Shown in pieces: positions 47,894 to 58,982 of a stretch of DNA of 64,000 bases (its first letter is position 1; every line of letters starts with the position of its first letter). The position numbers were made by a program, and so were the translations under genes. The notes under the pieces are model-generated. The model saw nothing but the letters and a program-made list of their open reading frames with translations, ran no database searches and was not told where the DNA came from. Source of the stretch: Torreya grandis (taxonomy: Eukaryota; Streptophyta; Pinopsida; Cupressales; Taxaceae); contig JARHVA010003259.1 in NCBI GenBank assembly GCA_037957365.1, positions 1,587,501-1,651,500 of the forward strand, written 5' to 3'.

Positions 47894-48108
47894 TGTTAGT
47901 GTAGTGTTTTTTTCCATTGGGTTTTGCCTACATGGCCTTATGGCCATTATTTGTTAATTAAGCTTCCTTAGGTTAGTTATAAAAGGGTCACATAGGCTAA
48001 TTATATTTTTAATTTAATTATTTAATTAAAAAATTATAGGCTTCCTTATATTATTCTAATTTTTTTATATGTACCCCACTTTTACTTTTTGGAAGGTTAG
48101 ACAAGAGA
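47894..48108 (+). repeat. Copia-2 LTR-b, truncated (215 bp)
   Basis: Begins TGTTAGTGTAG after a purine-rich TTAAGGTGGAG. It matches LTR-a up to GGTTAGACAAGAGA and then switches without a gap into the gag zinc-knuckle region (AACTCAAATGCAAC). The missing part is the LTR 3' end, primer site, leader and repeats. Confidence 0.9.
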
Positions 48109-51100
48109 AACTCAAATGCAACTTTTGCTAGAAACTTGGGCATGATGAATCTTAGTGCATGAAAAAGAAGATTGACACCTTGACTAAGATGTTTGAAAAG
48201 AATAACATCAGTGTTCCCAAGCCCTCAACTCAGAACATGTTCACACAAGATTCTAAAAGGGCTAAAGATAGCAAAAAGGGTAAAAACAAGGGAAATACAC
48301 TTGTTACAATAGCTTCTTAGCCTTTAACTTGGGTTATTGACTCAGGTGCTTCCTATCACATGGCCTCCTCAAAGGATCTATTTAAAAAAATAGAGCCATG
48401 TTCTATGCCTTTAATTCTCATAGATTATGACACTTTCATAGAAGTCAGTGTTAAAGGATTAGTTGAAGTAAGTGACGGGACCTTCAATGATGTTCTGTGT
48501 GTTCCTTCACTATCCACCAATCTTCTATTAGTGTACTAAATCATTCACGTAGGTGTAGAGAAGCAAGTTGAGTTCACACTTGATTTAGTAGTTATCAAGG
48601 AGCTACATAGTGACACCATAGTAGCTTATGGGAAGGCCAATTATCAGTCTAGGCTATATACCTTCTCAAAATTTGCCCCAGATCAGCCCTTTATTACACT
48701 CCTTACTCATGTAGATGGAGTGAGAAGATTGTGGCATGAATGGTTTGGCCATTCAAACTACCATTACTTGGACAAACTCAGTCATCAAGACATGGTTTCA
48801 GGGTTGTCTAAATTCAAATTTTTGGATGGCCTATGCAATGGCTACATTCTTGGCAAGCATCCATAAGAGAAATATGATAAGGGTAAAGAAAGGAGAGCTA
48901 AACAGAAGCTCAAAATTATCCACAGTGACATAGCAAGTCCATTTCCAAAACCTTCATTCAACAAGACTAGATACATGCTCACATTCATCGATGACTTTTT
49001 AAAGTACACCTGGGTGTTTTTTATCAAAAATAAGTCTGAGGTATTTGATTACTTTAAGGATTTCAAGGTACTTGAGGAGAAATAGTCAGACTATTTCATT
49101 AATTAAGGATTGATAATGGTGGGGAGTATGTCAACAATAGGTTTGAGTAGTTTTGCACATCAGATGGGATTCAAATGCAACACATAGTTTCATACAGTCC
49201 TCAGTAGAATGGTGTGGTTGAATGTAAGAACCGTACCTTGAAGGAAATGGCCAACTACATGCTTTAATCAAAGTCTCTTACTCTTCAGTTTTGAGCTAAA
49301 GTAATCAACTATATGTGTTATATTTAGAACTGTGTTCCACATAAAGCCTTGAAAGGAATCACTCCTTTTGAAGCTTTGGATGGTCATAATCCCACAATAG
49401 ATCACTTTCAAGTGTTTGGATCACCAATAATGGCTCATATTCCCAAGAAGAAATGCAAGGCAATGGACCTTTAGATTCAGTCTTGTATCTTTATGGAGTA
49501 TGCAGAGGGTATTAAGGGACATATGCTTCTCCATCCTAAAACTCATGAGTTGTTCATTAAAAGGAGTGTCAAGTTTCATGAGGGCCCACTTAAACTCACT
49601 AATGACACTCCAAACTCTTCAAAATTCTCATTGGAAATTGATTCCACCTTAGACAGTGACTTGGATCCACTTCAAAATCATCTTGATGATCATGATGACT
49701 CTTCTTCTTCTTCAAGTTCAAGTGATGAGAGAAATGATGAAGATTTTCCTCCTCTATCTCATAGTCAAACTTAGATGATGATGATTTACCTCTTGATTCT
49801 CTAAACTCATACAATTTTGATCCCTCTTGGGCCAGATAGACACTTCAAAGTGTTGGTAAATGGGTTGGAAATCCATCAGATACAAGGTGAACATGTTCAC
49901 AATTTTATGGGACTTCACATGCCTACTTGGCCATTGCCTCAAATCCATAAACCTTTCATGAGGCATCTAACATTCTATAATGGTATTATGTTATGCAGGA
50001 GGAGTATAGCTCCCTAATCAAGAACAAAGCATGGGACTTGGTCCCTCTTCCTAAAGGAAGAAAATTGGTTTGTTACAAATGGGTTTATTAGAATAAGTAT
50101 GGTGCAGATGGGTCTGTTGATAATTACAAGGCTCATCTAGTTATAAATGGATTTTTTTAGGTGCCTGGCATAGACTACACTGAGACATTTACTCCTATAG
50201 CCAATATGACATCTATTAGACTCACTCTAGCCATCGTAGCTGCACATCGGTGGGATGTTCACCAAATGGACATCAAGAGTGATTTTCTACATGGTGACCT
50301 CAAAGAAGAGATCTACATGGAGTAACCATAAGGCTTTGTGGAAGATTCCTCCTTGGTTTGTAGACTTAGAAAATATACTACAAACTCAAACATGCCCCTC
50401 AGGCATGGTATGCCAAGATAAACTCCTTTCTCCTCATAGTCAGGTTCACTAGATGCCACTCAGATCCAAATGTCTACATCTTATGGTAGGATGATTCTCT
50501 ATTGATCCTAGTTGTATATGTATATGACTTTTTGATTATAGGGAGCTCACAATCATCTATCTCAGTAGTGAAAATTGCATTTTCAAATAAATTTTCAATG
50601 ATAGACATGGGATTGTTGCATTACTTTCTCATGATTGAAATCATTTAGTCAAAATCTAGAATATCTTTGTCATAATCCAAGTATTTTTTTGATTTGCTCA
50701 TGAGGTTTCACATGGCTAATTGTAAGCCCGTTCCTACTCCCTTCTTGTCTGGTGTGAAGCTTGAGGGTAATTATCCTACACCATTGGTTGATTTAACTCC
50801 ATATCAGCAACTTGTGGGTAGTCTTATCTATTTCACACACACTAGACCTGACATATCCTATGTAGTTAACATGGTCTCCCAGTTTATGTAGGAGTCACAT
50901 GAATTGCATTGGAAAGTAGCTAAGTATATTTTGTACTACATTTAGGGTTCACACAACTATGGGATTTCTCCTTGGTCTATAGACTTAAGAAATCTACTAC
51001 AAACTCAAATAGGCCCCTCAAGCATGGTATGCCAAGATATACTTCTTTCTCCACATAGTCAGGTTCACTAGATACCAATTAGATCTAAATGTCTACATCT

Positions 51101-52130
51101 TATGATATGATTATTATATATTGATCTTAATTATTTATGTGGATGACTTGTTGATTACAAGGAGCTCATAATCATCCATCTTAGTAGTGAAAACTACACT
51201 TTTAGATAAATTTTTAATGATAGACATGGGATTTTTACATTACATTCTCAGGATTGAAACCATTTAGTTAGACTTAGGGATGAATTTATCACAATCCAAG
51301 TATTCTCTCGATTTGCTTGCAAGGTTTAACATGTCTAATTGTAATCCCGCTCCTACTCCCTTGTCTGGTATGAAGCTTGAGGTTGATTATCTTACACCAT
51401 TGGTTGATGCAACTCCATATTGATAACTTGTGAGTAGTCTTATCTATCTCACACACACTAGGCCTGACATATCCTATGCAATTGGCATGGTCTCCTAGTT
51501 TATGTAAGAGCCACATGAATTGCATTAGAAATAAGCTATGCAGATTTTGTAGTACATTCAATTTTTACACAACTATGGGATACACTATAGAGCAGGAATA
51601 GAGGTTTATTTAATCAGATACATAGATTTAGATTGGGTTGGAGATATTTAGAGTTGAAAGTCCACTTTAGGCTATAGTTTTTCACTTGGTTCGAGTCCAA
51701 TAAGCTGGTCAAGCAAGAAGCAACATACAATTGCTTTATCATCTATAGAGGCAGAATACAAAGGGGCTATCAATGCCACCACTGAGGCAATCTAGATTTA
51801 AGGGATTCTTACTGAGTTTGGTATCTAGTTCCATAAGCCAAAAATTATCTACTATGACAACCAAAGCACTATCTAGATTTATAAGAATTTGGCTCTCTAT
51901 CAAAGGACCAAGCACATAGAGATTCACATATACTTTATTAGGGAGATTATTAATGAGCAAGTCATTAATCTTCAGTACTATCCAGCATCAAAGCAAATTA
52001 TAGATATTCTGACCAAGCCCTTCATAGAGAGTAAATTTGTTCATCTGTGAGCTCTCAGTAGGGTTAGGGTTGATCCACATTCTCCTTCCTCCTATGGAGG
52101 TTCTTCACTATGTACTTGGGTACCTCATCA
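48109..52130 (+). pseudogene. Copia-2 element B polyprotein with an internal RT duplication
   Basis: Starts inside the zinc knuckle (CNFC.KLGHDES.C), then protease with DSGASYHMASS (about 48328-48370), pre-integrase (LWHEWFGHSNYHYLDKL, about 48730) and integrase with DNGGEYVNN (about 49115) and a stop-broken third block. After the GYA-type block and acidic spacer comes RT from about 49990. The C-terminal part of RT occurs twice in tandem (50344-50962 and 50963-51582): the first copy has YVYD in place of YVDD, the second keeps IYVDDLL (about 51135). RNase H follows (about 51640-52060) with the terminal DILTKPF block. Many stops. Confidence 0.85.
50344..51582 (+). repeat. Tandem duplication of about 620 bp in Copia-2 element B RT
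   Basis: 50344-50962 and 50963-51582 are direct copies covering the RT palm/thumb through the RTRPDISYV-type block up to CACACAACTATGGGA. Copy 1 joins copy 2 at ACTATGGGA/TTCTCCTTGG. Element A has only one copy of this region. Confidence 0.85.
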
Positions 52131-52176
52131 GGCTTTTAATGCCAAGACCCAATTCTCATCTCACCTAAGCTATGCT

Positions 52177-52186
52177 TAAGGGGGGG
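52177..52186 (+). promoter_or_regulatory. Polypurine tract before Copia-2 LTR-c
   Basis: TAAGGGGGGG immediately 5' of the LTR; the equivalent before LTR-b is CTTAAGGTGGAG. This would prime plus-strand synthesis. Confidence 0.75.
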
Positions 52187-52558
52187 TGTTAGAATAGTGT
52201 TTTTTCCCATTGAGTTTTATCTACATGGCCTTATGGCCATTCCTTGTCAATTAAGCTTCCTTAAGTTAGTTATAAAAGGGTCACATAGGCTAATTATATT
52301 TTTAATGTAATTATTTAATTAAAAAATTATAGGCTTCCTCATGTTGCCCTAATTTTCTCTATATGTACTCCACTTTTTTTGTAAGGTTAGACAAGAGAGA
52401 TATGTTAATATGATTTTATACAAGCAACTATATTTTGCATTATTTTCGTGTGAATACAAGCTTCTTCCTCCTTTACAATTTATCTATGATTTCATTGCTT
52501 TATACATAGATTTGATCAATCTTATGTGTAAGGACACAAGATCATGGCCAATCTGACA
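52187..52558 (+). repeat. Copia-2 LTR-c (372 bp)
   Basis: TGTTAGAATAG...CAATCTGACA, full-length counterpart of LTR-a. The host gypsy sequence resumes immediately after it. Confidence 0.9.
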
Positions 52559-54250
52559 AGAGCACCTCTTCTAATGGGATCAATTATGATCTACTCTACA
52601 CCATAGAGTTTATCATGATAATAAGATTAGGGGAACACTTAGTTATAACGGTGTGCAAGCACCTGAACCTCACATTGAAGCTTGTGAGCTAATATGGAAA
52701 AAAGAGGAAACATAACTACCAAAGTACTTATGGGTATATGCATTCTATGGAACCTTATGCACATGGGCATGGGCCTAGTATATTCATGACTATTGAAACA
52801 TGGGAACTAGGTCTTAGCAATTACTAAAGGAAACTGTGAGATTGACACTCTCCTATTCCTCACCAAGGATGGACTTGTGCCTTACTCTTCAAGCCATGTG
52901 TGAAGTGGTTCTTGAAGACACAAGTCATTTAGAATATCACCTATAGAACATCCATTAGGAACTTGAAGAACCTTTACACTTATTTGATGAGCCTCCAACA
53001 CCTTCAATTTTGGCCATTACTCTAGTTTTTGATGAAGAACGATGTGAAGATATTTGCCTAGGAAAGCAAAAACTCATCTTCAAAGTAGAGGAAGGTGACG
53101 GATCTATTTCAATAGACCCCTTTACCAATAATTTAAATGTTCTTACAAGCATTGGTACATGAACTATTTAGGATACAAGTATTTAAACAAATAACCCCTA
53201 TCACCGACCTATTCAAACTCTACAATGTAACATTGGGATAGATCAAGAATCGAAGATGGCTACAATTAGGAACTATTGGAGTGATAAAGAGATCTCACAA
53301 ATCTTTAATTTATTGAAAGAGTACCAAGATGTTTTATCAAGGAACTATAACGATATGAAGGGAGTCCACCCACCTTTAGGGGAAATGCACATCAAGCTAG
53401 TCGATGATGCTAGACCAATAAAAAATGACCGTATAGAATGAATCCTAATCTTTGGGTGCATGTGAAGGAAGAAATTGAAAATATACTGCATGTTAGATTA
53501 ATCACTCCTATGATCGAATCTGATTGCATTAGTCCCATGTAATCAATATAAAAAATATGGACGTATACATATTTATGTGGACTACAAAGTGCTCAATGCA
53601 TCATGTGTGGCTGATCCCTTTCCAATGTCTTTCACAAAGGAAATCCTATAAGGTGTTGTTGGTTGTGAAGTGTATTATTTTATGGATGGATTATCGGGGT
53701 AATACCAAGTCCAAATAGCTAAGGAAGACCAATCTAAAATAACTTTTACTATATAATGAGGATGTTTTGCCTATACCATTATGCCTTTTGGGTTGAAAAA
53801 TGCCCCAGTAGTATTTTCACAAATAGTAGTTGAAGATTTTAAAGATTTCATTCACAAATTCCTCCAAGTCTACTTAGACAATTAGACATTATATGGGTTG
53901 GTCAAGGACCATTGTGATAATCAAAAACTCATGTTTGAGCTCTATCAAGTGTTACAAATTTCCTTAAATTTGAATAAGTACCTATTTGCGACACCTTTTG
54001 GCATACTTCTTGGGCATATTATTTACAAGGAAGGACTCCTAGTGGACCCACCAAAGGTCATTATGATTCTTTGTTTGCAAGTGCCCAAGACTCAGTGTGA
54101 GGTGCATGCCTTCCTAAGGCACATAGGCTATTAAGAAAAGTTCATTCGTGGTTATGCCAAGATTGTAGTGCCCTTGGAAGAACTTTTAAATCACAATGAG
54201 CAATTAATAAGGACTAATTATTGTAAGACAACTTTTGAAACTCTTAAAGA
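52559..54250 (+). pseudogene. Host gypsy RT region
   Basis: After 600 bp of decayed pre-RT sequence comes a gypsy reverse transcriptase. Blocks seen are DMKGVHPPLGEMHIKLVDDARPIK (about 53356-53430), VKEEIENIL, a V.VDYKVLNAS block (53570-53600), YFMDGLSGYYQVQI with stops, FAYTIMPFGLKNAPVVFSQ (53770-53820), and the catalytic YLDD box as YLDN followed by TAG (53871-53885). Then LGHIIYKEGLLVDPPKV (54010-54060). The second catalytic Asp is Asn and a stop follows, so the enzyme is dead. Order and motif spacing fit Ty3/gypsy. Confidence 0.88.
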
Positions 54251-54720
54251 AAAGTTGGTTATTGCTCGTATCCTATAATTCCTTGATTGGATAGAGCCTT
54301 TTCATGTCCATATTGATGCATCTGGCATGGCAATTGACATAATTCTCATATAACTAGGTGAAAGACATTTAGACCACCCAATTTACTTTACCAGTAAGAA
54401 ATTGACACCAACTAAAAGAAATTACACCACCACCAAGCATAAAGCTTTATCTATGGTCTATGCTTTATAAAAGTTTAGGCAATATCTTCTAGCCACTCCT
54501 TTTACATTCTATATAGATCATGAGGCCTTGAAATGCCTTGTCAATAAACCAATGCTACATGGAAGAATTTTTTGATGGATTATCCTATTCCAAGAATTCT
54601 AATTTTTTGTAATCATAAAATTAGGAAAGCATAACTACGAACTTGACCACCTATCTTGGATTGAGAACAGGGAACCCCCACATGCCATAAAAGATGATAT
54701 TTTTGATGTAAAAATCTTCT
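54251..54720 (+). pseudogene. Host gypsy RNase H
   Basis: HVHIDASGMAIDIIL (first catalytic Asp, about 54311), then HPIYFTSKKLTPTKRNYTTT and KHKALSMVYAL.KFRQYL (Glu block), TFYIDHEALKCLVN (third Asp) and NYELDHLSW. It is the usual RNase H directly after RT in gypsy, which would remove the RNA strand after cDNA synthesis. The domain is unusually well preserved, with few stops. Confidence 0.85.
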
Positions 54721-55990
54721 AAATTTCATGGGTACCTAACGAAGTAGAATATATCATAGTATTTTTAGACTCTAGCTTCATGCTCGATTCTCTTACCACG
54801 TAGGAGAAAAATCAACTTGTGTTTCATACCACACCCAATCATCTCATATCAAGAGACATTTATAAGATGGATCATGATGAGGTGCTTCACCATTATGCAA
54901 TGCAACATGATGACCCTGAGGTACTATGAGAAGTTCATAAAGGTATTACCAGAGGACACTATGTTGGAGAGGCTACTACATGTAAGGTGTTTTTCATTGG
55001 ACTTTGGTGGCCAACTCTATTCAAAGATGGTAAGTTGTATGTCCAGTAATGTGACATCTACTAGCATGTAGGTAAAACTGATAGGAGAGATGATATGCCT
55101 TTGTGACCCATTCCTTCTTAAGAACCATTAGAAAAAAGGGCTATCAATTTTGTTGGGTGCATCACTCCAGCAAGATGATGAATGGGTTCTTGATACATCA
55201 TTGTAGTGACTGACTCCCTCATGTGTTGGGCTGAAATAGTGATGTCAAAGGACTGTACTACAACAACTACTATGTGATTCATCTGGGATAACATTATAAC
55301 ATGGTTCGGATGTCCCCTAAGTTTCACCAACGATCAAGGAACCCACTTTCTTGAGATGATTCACATCTTGTTGACCAAGTTCATGATCATGCACCACTAG
55401 ATGGCACCCTACCATGCATAGGCCATTAAAACTACTGAAGCTTTTAATAAGATCCTTGGTACCATTTTAAAAAAATCTACAATGTTAGCCAAACTGATTG
55501 GAATGATAGAATATCTGCAGTACTCTGGGCCTACCAAACTACATATAAGCATCTCAATAAAATAACACCATTCAATTTAGTGTATAGAAAGGAAGTAGTT
55601 ATGCTAGTGGAGTTCTTGGTCCATCCCTCAGTATAGCACATATGGGAAAAATGAATGAGGAGGCATCTTTGAAAGCATGACTAGATAATTTAATAAAAAT
55701 AGATGAGACTTGGTTTCTTGCCCATTGGAGTCAGGATGTTGAGAAACACAAATAGAAGGCATGGCATGATTGCCATCTAAAGAATAAAATATTGTCTCCA
55801 GGCATGAAAGTTTTGTTATATGACTCCAAATTCATCTGCCAGCCTAGGAAGCTCCACATTTAATGGGATGGTTCATTCATAATACATAACATTCGACCTC
55901 CCAAGGCTTGTCGGTAAAAATAAATGGATGGTCAGTTCCTCCTAGGGAACTAATGGAAGTTGGCTTTGGCCATATTTTGCTCCAGTATAA
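54721..55990 (+). pseudogene. Host gypsy integrase
   Basis: The zinc-binding N-terminus is seen around 54870-55060 (HHYAMQHDDPEVLREVHKG, H and C residues to CDIYQHVGK). The core has INFVGCI, where the first catalytic Asp of the DFVGPI block is Asn, then VVTDSLTCWAE and FTNDQGTHF (second Asp, about 55332). A diverged IKTTEAFNKIL segment carries the Glu. The C-terminus reads KILSPGMKVLLYDSKF and RKLHI. Ends near 55990. Confidence 0.8.
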
Positions 55991-56257
55991 TTGAACTTTT
56001 ATAATCAATAAGGCTTAGGTCATTATGTTAGAATTTATTTATTCCAATAAAAATCACTACCTTTATGGCACACATTTCTCCTTTAAATGTAATTTTGAGT
56101 TTTTGTACTAGTTTGTTTTCATGAAGGACCACAAACCCTTTTAGTGTGGGGTAAGGAATCATACATATTGGTAAAAATAAAAAGTGTGAAAGATTAAAAT
56201 CGAGCACATAAGATATGTGGGCATGCATGTTATTAAAGGTGTGCATGTAATTAAAGA
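55991..56257 (+). other. 3' sequence of the host gypsy, up to the solo LTR
   Basis: AT-rich, with no frame. Purine-rich GTGTGGGGTAAGGAA at about 56153 is a possible polypurine tract, and TGTTAGAATTT at 56028 a possible LTR start; neither could be confirmed with a 5' copy. Confidence 0.35.
56253..56257 (+). repeat. Target-site duplication AAAGA, left of the solo LTR
   Basis: Exact match to 57400-57404. Confidence 0.88.
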
Positions 56258-57399
56258 TGTTCGGTTGTGGAGCTAAAAGCTTCATTGATGCAAACAGAGG
56301 AGGAGGTTGCAGAAGGGTTGTGGAGTGTCACAGGTGCCGGCGTCGGTCAAGCCAACCGACGTCAGTCAAAAGTCGGTCGGCGTTGGCACCCCTAGGCAAA
56401 TAGGGACTGACGTCGGTCACCTGTGTGGTTCGAGCTACGAGTATTACAGGCAGTTAGTTGACGAACCAAGTGTTTGCATGTCAAGAGCCAATTTTAGACT
56501 CAAAGCTGTGGATCTAATTATTGTAATTAGATGTCTAATTATTATTTGGATGAGATCTATATAATAGACTCATGGATTGTATTGTAAGTTGTTCTAGTTT
56601 GAGTTGAGCAAAGTTTGCTTCTTCTGTGTGTGAGGTGAGTAAGGGTGTTCCTCCTAGTTCCAAAATAGTACCAAGGTGGGTGCTGGATTGGAGAATCAAC
56701 AAAGTTCTTCATGTATGTATGATCTTGGTCATTAGGTGAGCATGGCTACTTTAGGAGATCTACATGGTAAGTAAGATCATTGATCTGCAGGTGTATGTGT
56801 GTGCAAGTTCAAGGTTCACAAGTGTGTAGAACCAGATTGATTTGCAGGTGTGTAAGATCAGATAGGACATCAACACAACAGGGAGCAGAATTAGGTGGGA
56901 TCTACTTGGAGTATAGGTGTGTACTCAGAGCAAAGAGGAAGGCAAGGTAGTTCCTTCCATAAGTAAGATCAGATTTGGGTTACAGGTTGTTGTAGTTTAG
57001 GGGAGATCTACTTGAAGTACATTTGTGTACTTGTGGAGTGCGTGGAGCACTTGTGGAGTGCGTGGAGCATAGGAGTACTGGCAGTAGTAGATACTGGCTA
57101 GTTGGAGGTGAACACTAACTCTATGTTTGAGTTGTGTGTTGGGACCTAAGAGAGAGAGCTTTGAGGGAAGATTTACTGTTTATGCCCTAGAGGTGTGGGA
57201 GCCCTAGAGGTGTGTAAGGAAGAAGAACTGTGGCAGCCTTCTTTGTTGTATTTCCTTCTGAAAGAGTTTTAATACAAGTTGTGTATTGTCTCTCATATTC
57301 TGTGTTATTTTTGAATTCTAGTTACTTGTGTATTCTGGTTAATTTCCGCATGTTAAGTTGCTTGGTAATCAATTGTGTGCTTTTGTTATTTTCCCAACA
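56258..57399 (+). mobile_element. Solo LTR of the Copia-1/Copia-3 family (1142 bp, plus orientation)
   Basis: TGTTCGGTTGTGGAGCTAAAAGCTTCA...TTTTCCCAACA. The start matches the LTR start of the copies at 2991-3630 and 58983-59666 (TGTGGAGCTAAAAGCTTCA). Its end region (CCTTCTGAAAGAGTTTTAAT onward) also matches. No internal region follows; both sides carry AAAGA. It has the GACGTC repeat array at 56330-56425, a TATA box near 56549 (CTATATAATA) and about 450-500 bp more than the full-length copies (roughly 56590-57140), rich in GGTGTGTA and AAGATCAGAT motifs. A 20-bp tandem duplication lies at 57030-57069. Confidence 0.93.
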
Positions 57400-57404
57400 A
57401 AAGA
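57400..57404 (+). repeat. Target-site duplication AAAGA, right of the solo LTR
   Basis: Exact match to 56253-56257. Confidence 0.88.
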
Positions 57405-58004
57405 TACTTGAGTCATTTAAGTCACTTTGAGGAAAGGTTCCCTCCATATGATTTAAAATGTAAATAGTTTTCTTCCACCACCAAAAAGGTGGGATACAAT
57501 TATCTTCCACTTCCAAGATAGGCATGAGAAAGGATGGGCCATTAATGTGACAATGCAAGAAGCATGTGAATAGAATGATGGGACAAAATTATTTAGGCAT
57601 TAAATACATAATGTAAGGTTCAAAATATGATGGTTGTTAAAATATTTGCATTTATGACTAGAAGTGATGGGGAGATGGAAAGAATTAATGAAGGTAAAAC
57701 CCCCTTGAAGAACCTATAAATAGGAATGTTAAATCCATTTCACACTTTACCTTATGATAATTTTATAAGTGCTAGTGCTAAGAATGAGTGACAAACCAAA
57801 GAACTATAGATCACACCAAGATTGAATTACTCAATCCCTGAGCAAGAGCATAGTGTTTGTAGTTGGTGAAGTCATGAAGGTTGTTATCCTCATAAAAGGA
57901 GACTAGATTGGTGGAAAGAAGTGAGTTTTTAGAGTTGTAGGTTACAGGTTTGCCATTGATGAAGTGTGAAGCTCAAAAATCCAAATTAAGTTTAGTCTAT
58001 CACC
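57405..58004. other. Unassigned sequence with a TATA-like box
   Basis: No gene recognised. CCTATAAATAGG at 57713-57724 is a good plant TATA box; given its position downstream of the gypsy integrase this may be the U3/R boundary of the host gypsy 3' LTR. Not proven. Confidence 0.4.
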
Positions 58005-58982
58005 ATGTATTCATTTGGGAACATGGGATGGCCATGCATTAACCTTCGAGCTCCACGAAGGGTAATGTGGCCTAAGAAAAAGTCCAAGAGACTTGAGAAG
58101 CTACCAACTATACTAGAGATAGAAGAGGTGAGTGGAAGAGATTAATTTCCTATTAGGGAAGAGGCTCTAGAGAACTAACAATAGAGACTAGAACAAGTAA
58201 AATTCATGGAAGAAAAACCAAGAGAATACATAAAATAAAAAAGGGACAAGATGGTAAAGAAAGGGAAGCAAGTGTAGACATTAGCAACGTAGAACACCCC
58301 AACATCTCCACCTCTATCTCTATTGATAGAGGACATGAAATACCCATAATTAGTCCTATATGTGGATAAATGGGTATCCAAAGTATCACCTACCATTATA
58401 TTTGATTATAACCACCATAAAATGGAGCATGAAGTGGAGCTCTAAAATGCTTACCAGGTCAAGACCACCAATACAAGAAATCAAGTGGTCTATGACTTGT
58501 CCATTAAAAACTAGTTTGACCAAGTAGGCCTCTTCTAACTCTTTGAGTTAGCATATTTTGGGAAACCTATGAAGGTAGTATAATTCCTCCTTTTGCACAT
58601 CCATGAGGACTACATCTACTTCACTAGTTGTAACATGAAGATCACTCCCGAGATGATCAGTAAGGTTATGGGACTATAGTGCTTGAGGATGAATGTGATG
58701 GATGACTTAGTTGATATGGAGGAGATTTAAAAGATTGCCACTACACTAATGTACCAAAAATAGGGGCATGTTATGCATATCAAAAACCTACAATATCCTG
58801 CTCTTAGAGTCATGGCACATATCATTTCCACCAAGCTTTGAGGAACTGATCATTAGAAGGAGGTGGACATGGCCCACCTATACATTTATCACCAAGTCAC
58901 ATAGGGACTAAAGTACAACTAAACACTATACTTTGTCCACAAAATAACTAAAGATGTAGTGATGGCCCATAAGACACCCAAG
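58005..58982 (+). pseudogene. Decayed unidentified frame, possible transposon-associated protein
   Basis: From ATG 58005 one frame can be followed for about 320 codons with roughly 15 stops, mostly TAG/TAA where Gln is likely. It begins with a basic N-terminus (WPKKKSKRLEKLP). Later blocks include CNMKITPEMISKVMGL, LRMNVMDDLVDMEEI, LRVMAHIISTKL and VDMAHLYIYHQVT. The layout (an ITPEMI-V-GL block, then a HIISTKL block) reminds me of the uncharacterised 'putative plant transposon protein' regions carried by some plant retroelements, but I cannot confirm that. The frame is cut at 58982 by the Copia-3 LTR. Confidence 0.45.

Larger units (their letters stand above)
42869..52558 (+). mobile_element. 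Copia-2 tandem pair: LTR-intA-LTR-intB-LTR
   Basis: Three LTRs of one copia family (42869-43241, 47894-48108 truncated, 52187-52558) enclose two internal regions with copia gene order. They are inserted in the host gypsy between protease and RT. Flanks are AGAAT (left) and AGAGC (right), which could be one 5-bp duplication changed by two transitions. Element B lacks the 3' part of its first LTR, primer site, leader and start of gag. Both polyproteins are full of stops. Confidence 0.9.
23095..55990 (+). mobile_element. Old Ty3/gypsy retrotransposon, split into three pieces by later insertions
   Basis: Three collinear plus-strand pieces: gag N-terminal and core (23095-23645), gag zinc knuckles plus protease (40784-42868), and RT, RNase H and integrase (52559-55990). 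Order gag-protease-RT-RNaseH-integrase is the Ty3/gypsy order. The pieces abut in compatible reading frames when the two intervening insertions are ignored, which is the main reason to treat them as one element. The coding parts carry many stops and missing catalytic residues. LTR limits were not identified; coordinates cover the recognised coding span only. Confidence 0.85.
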
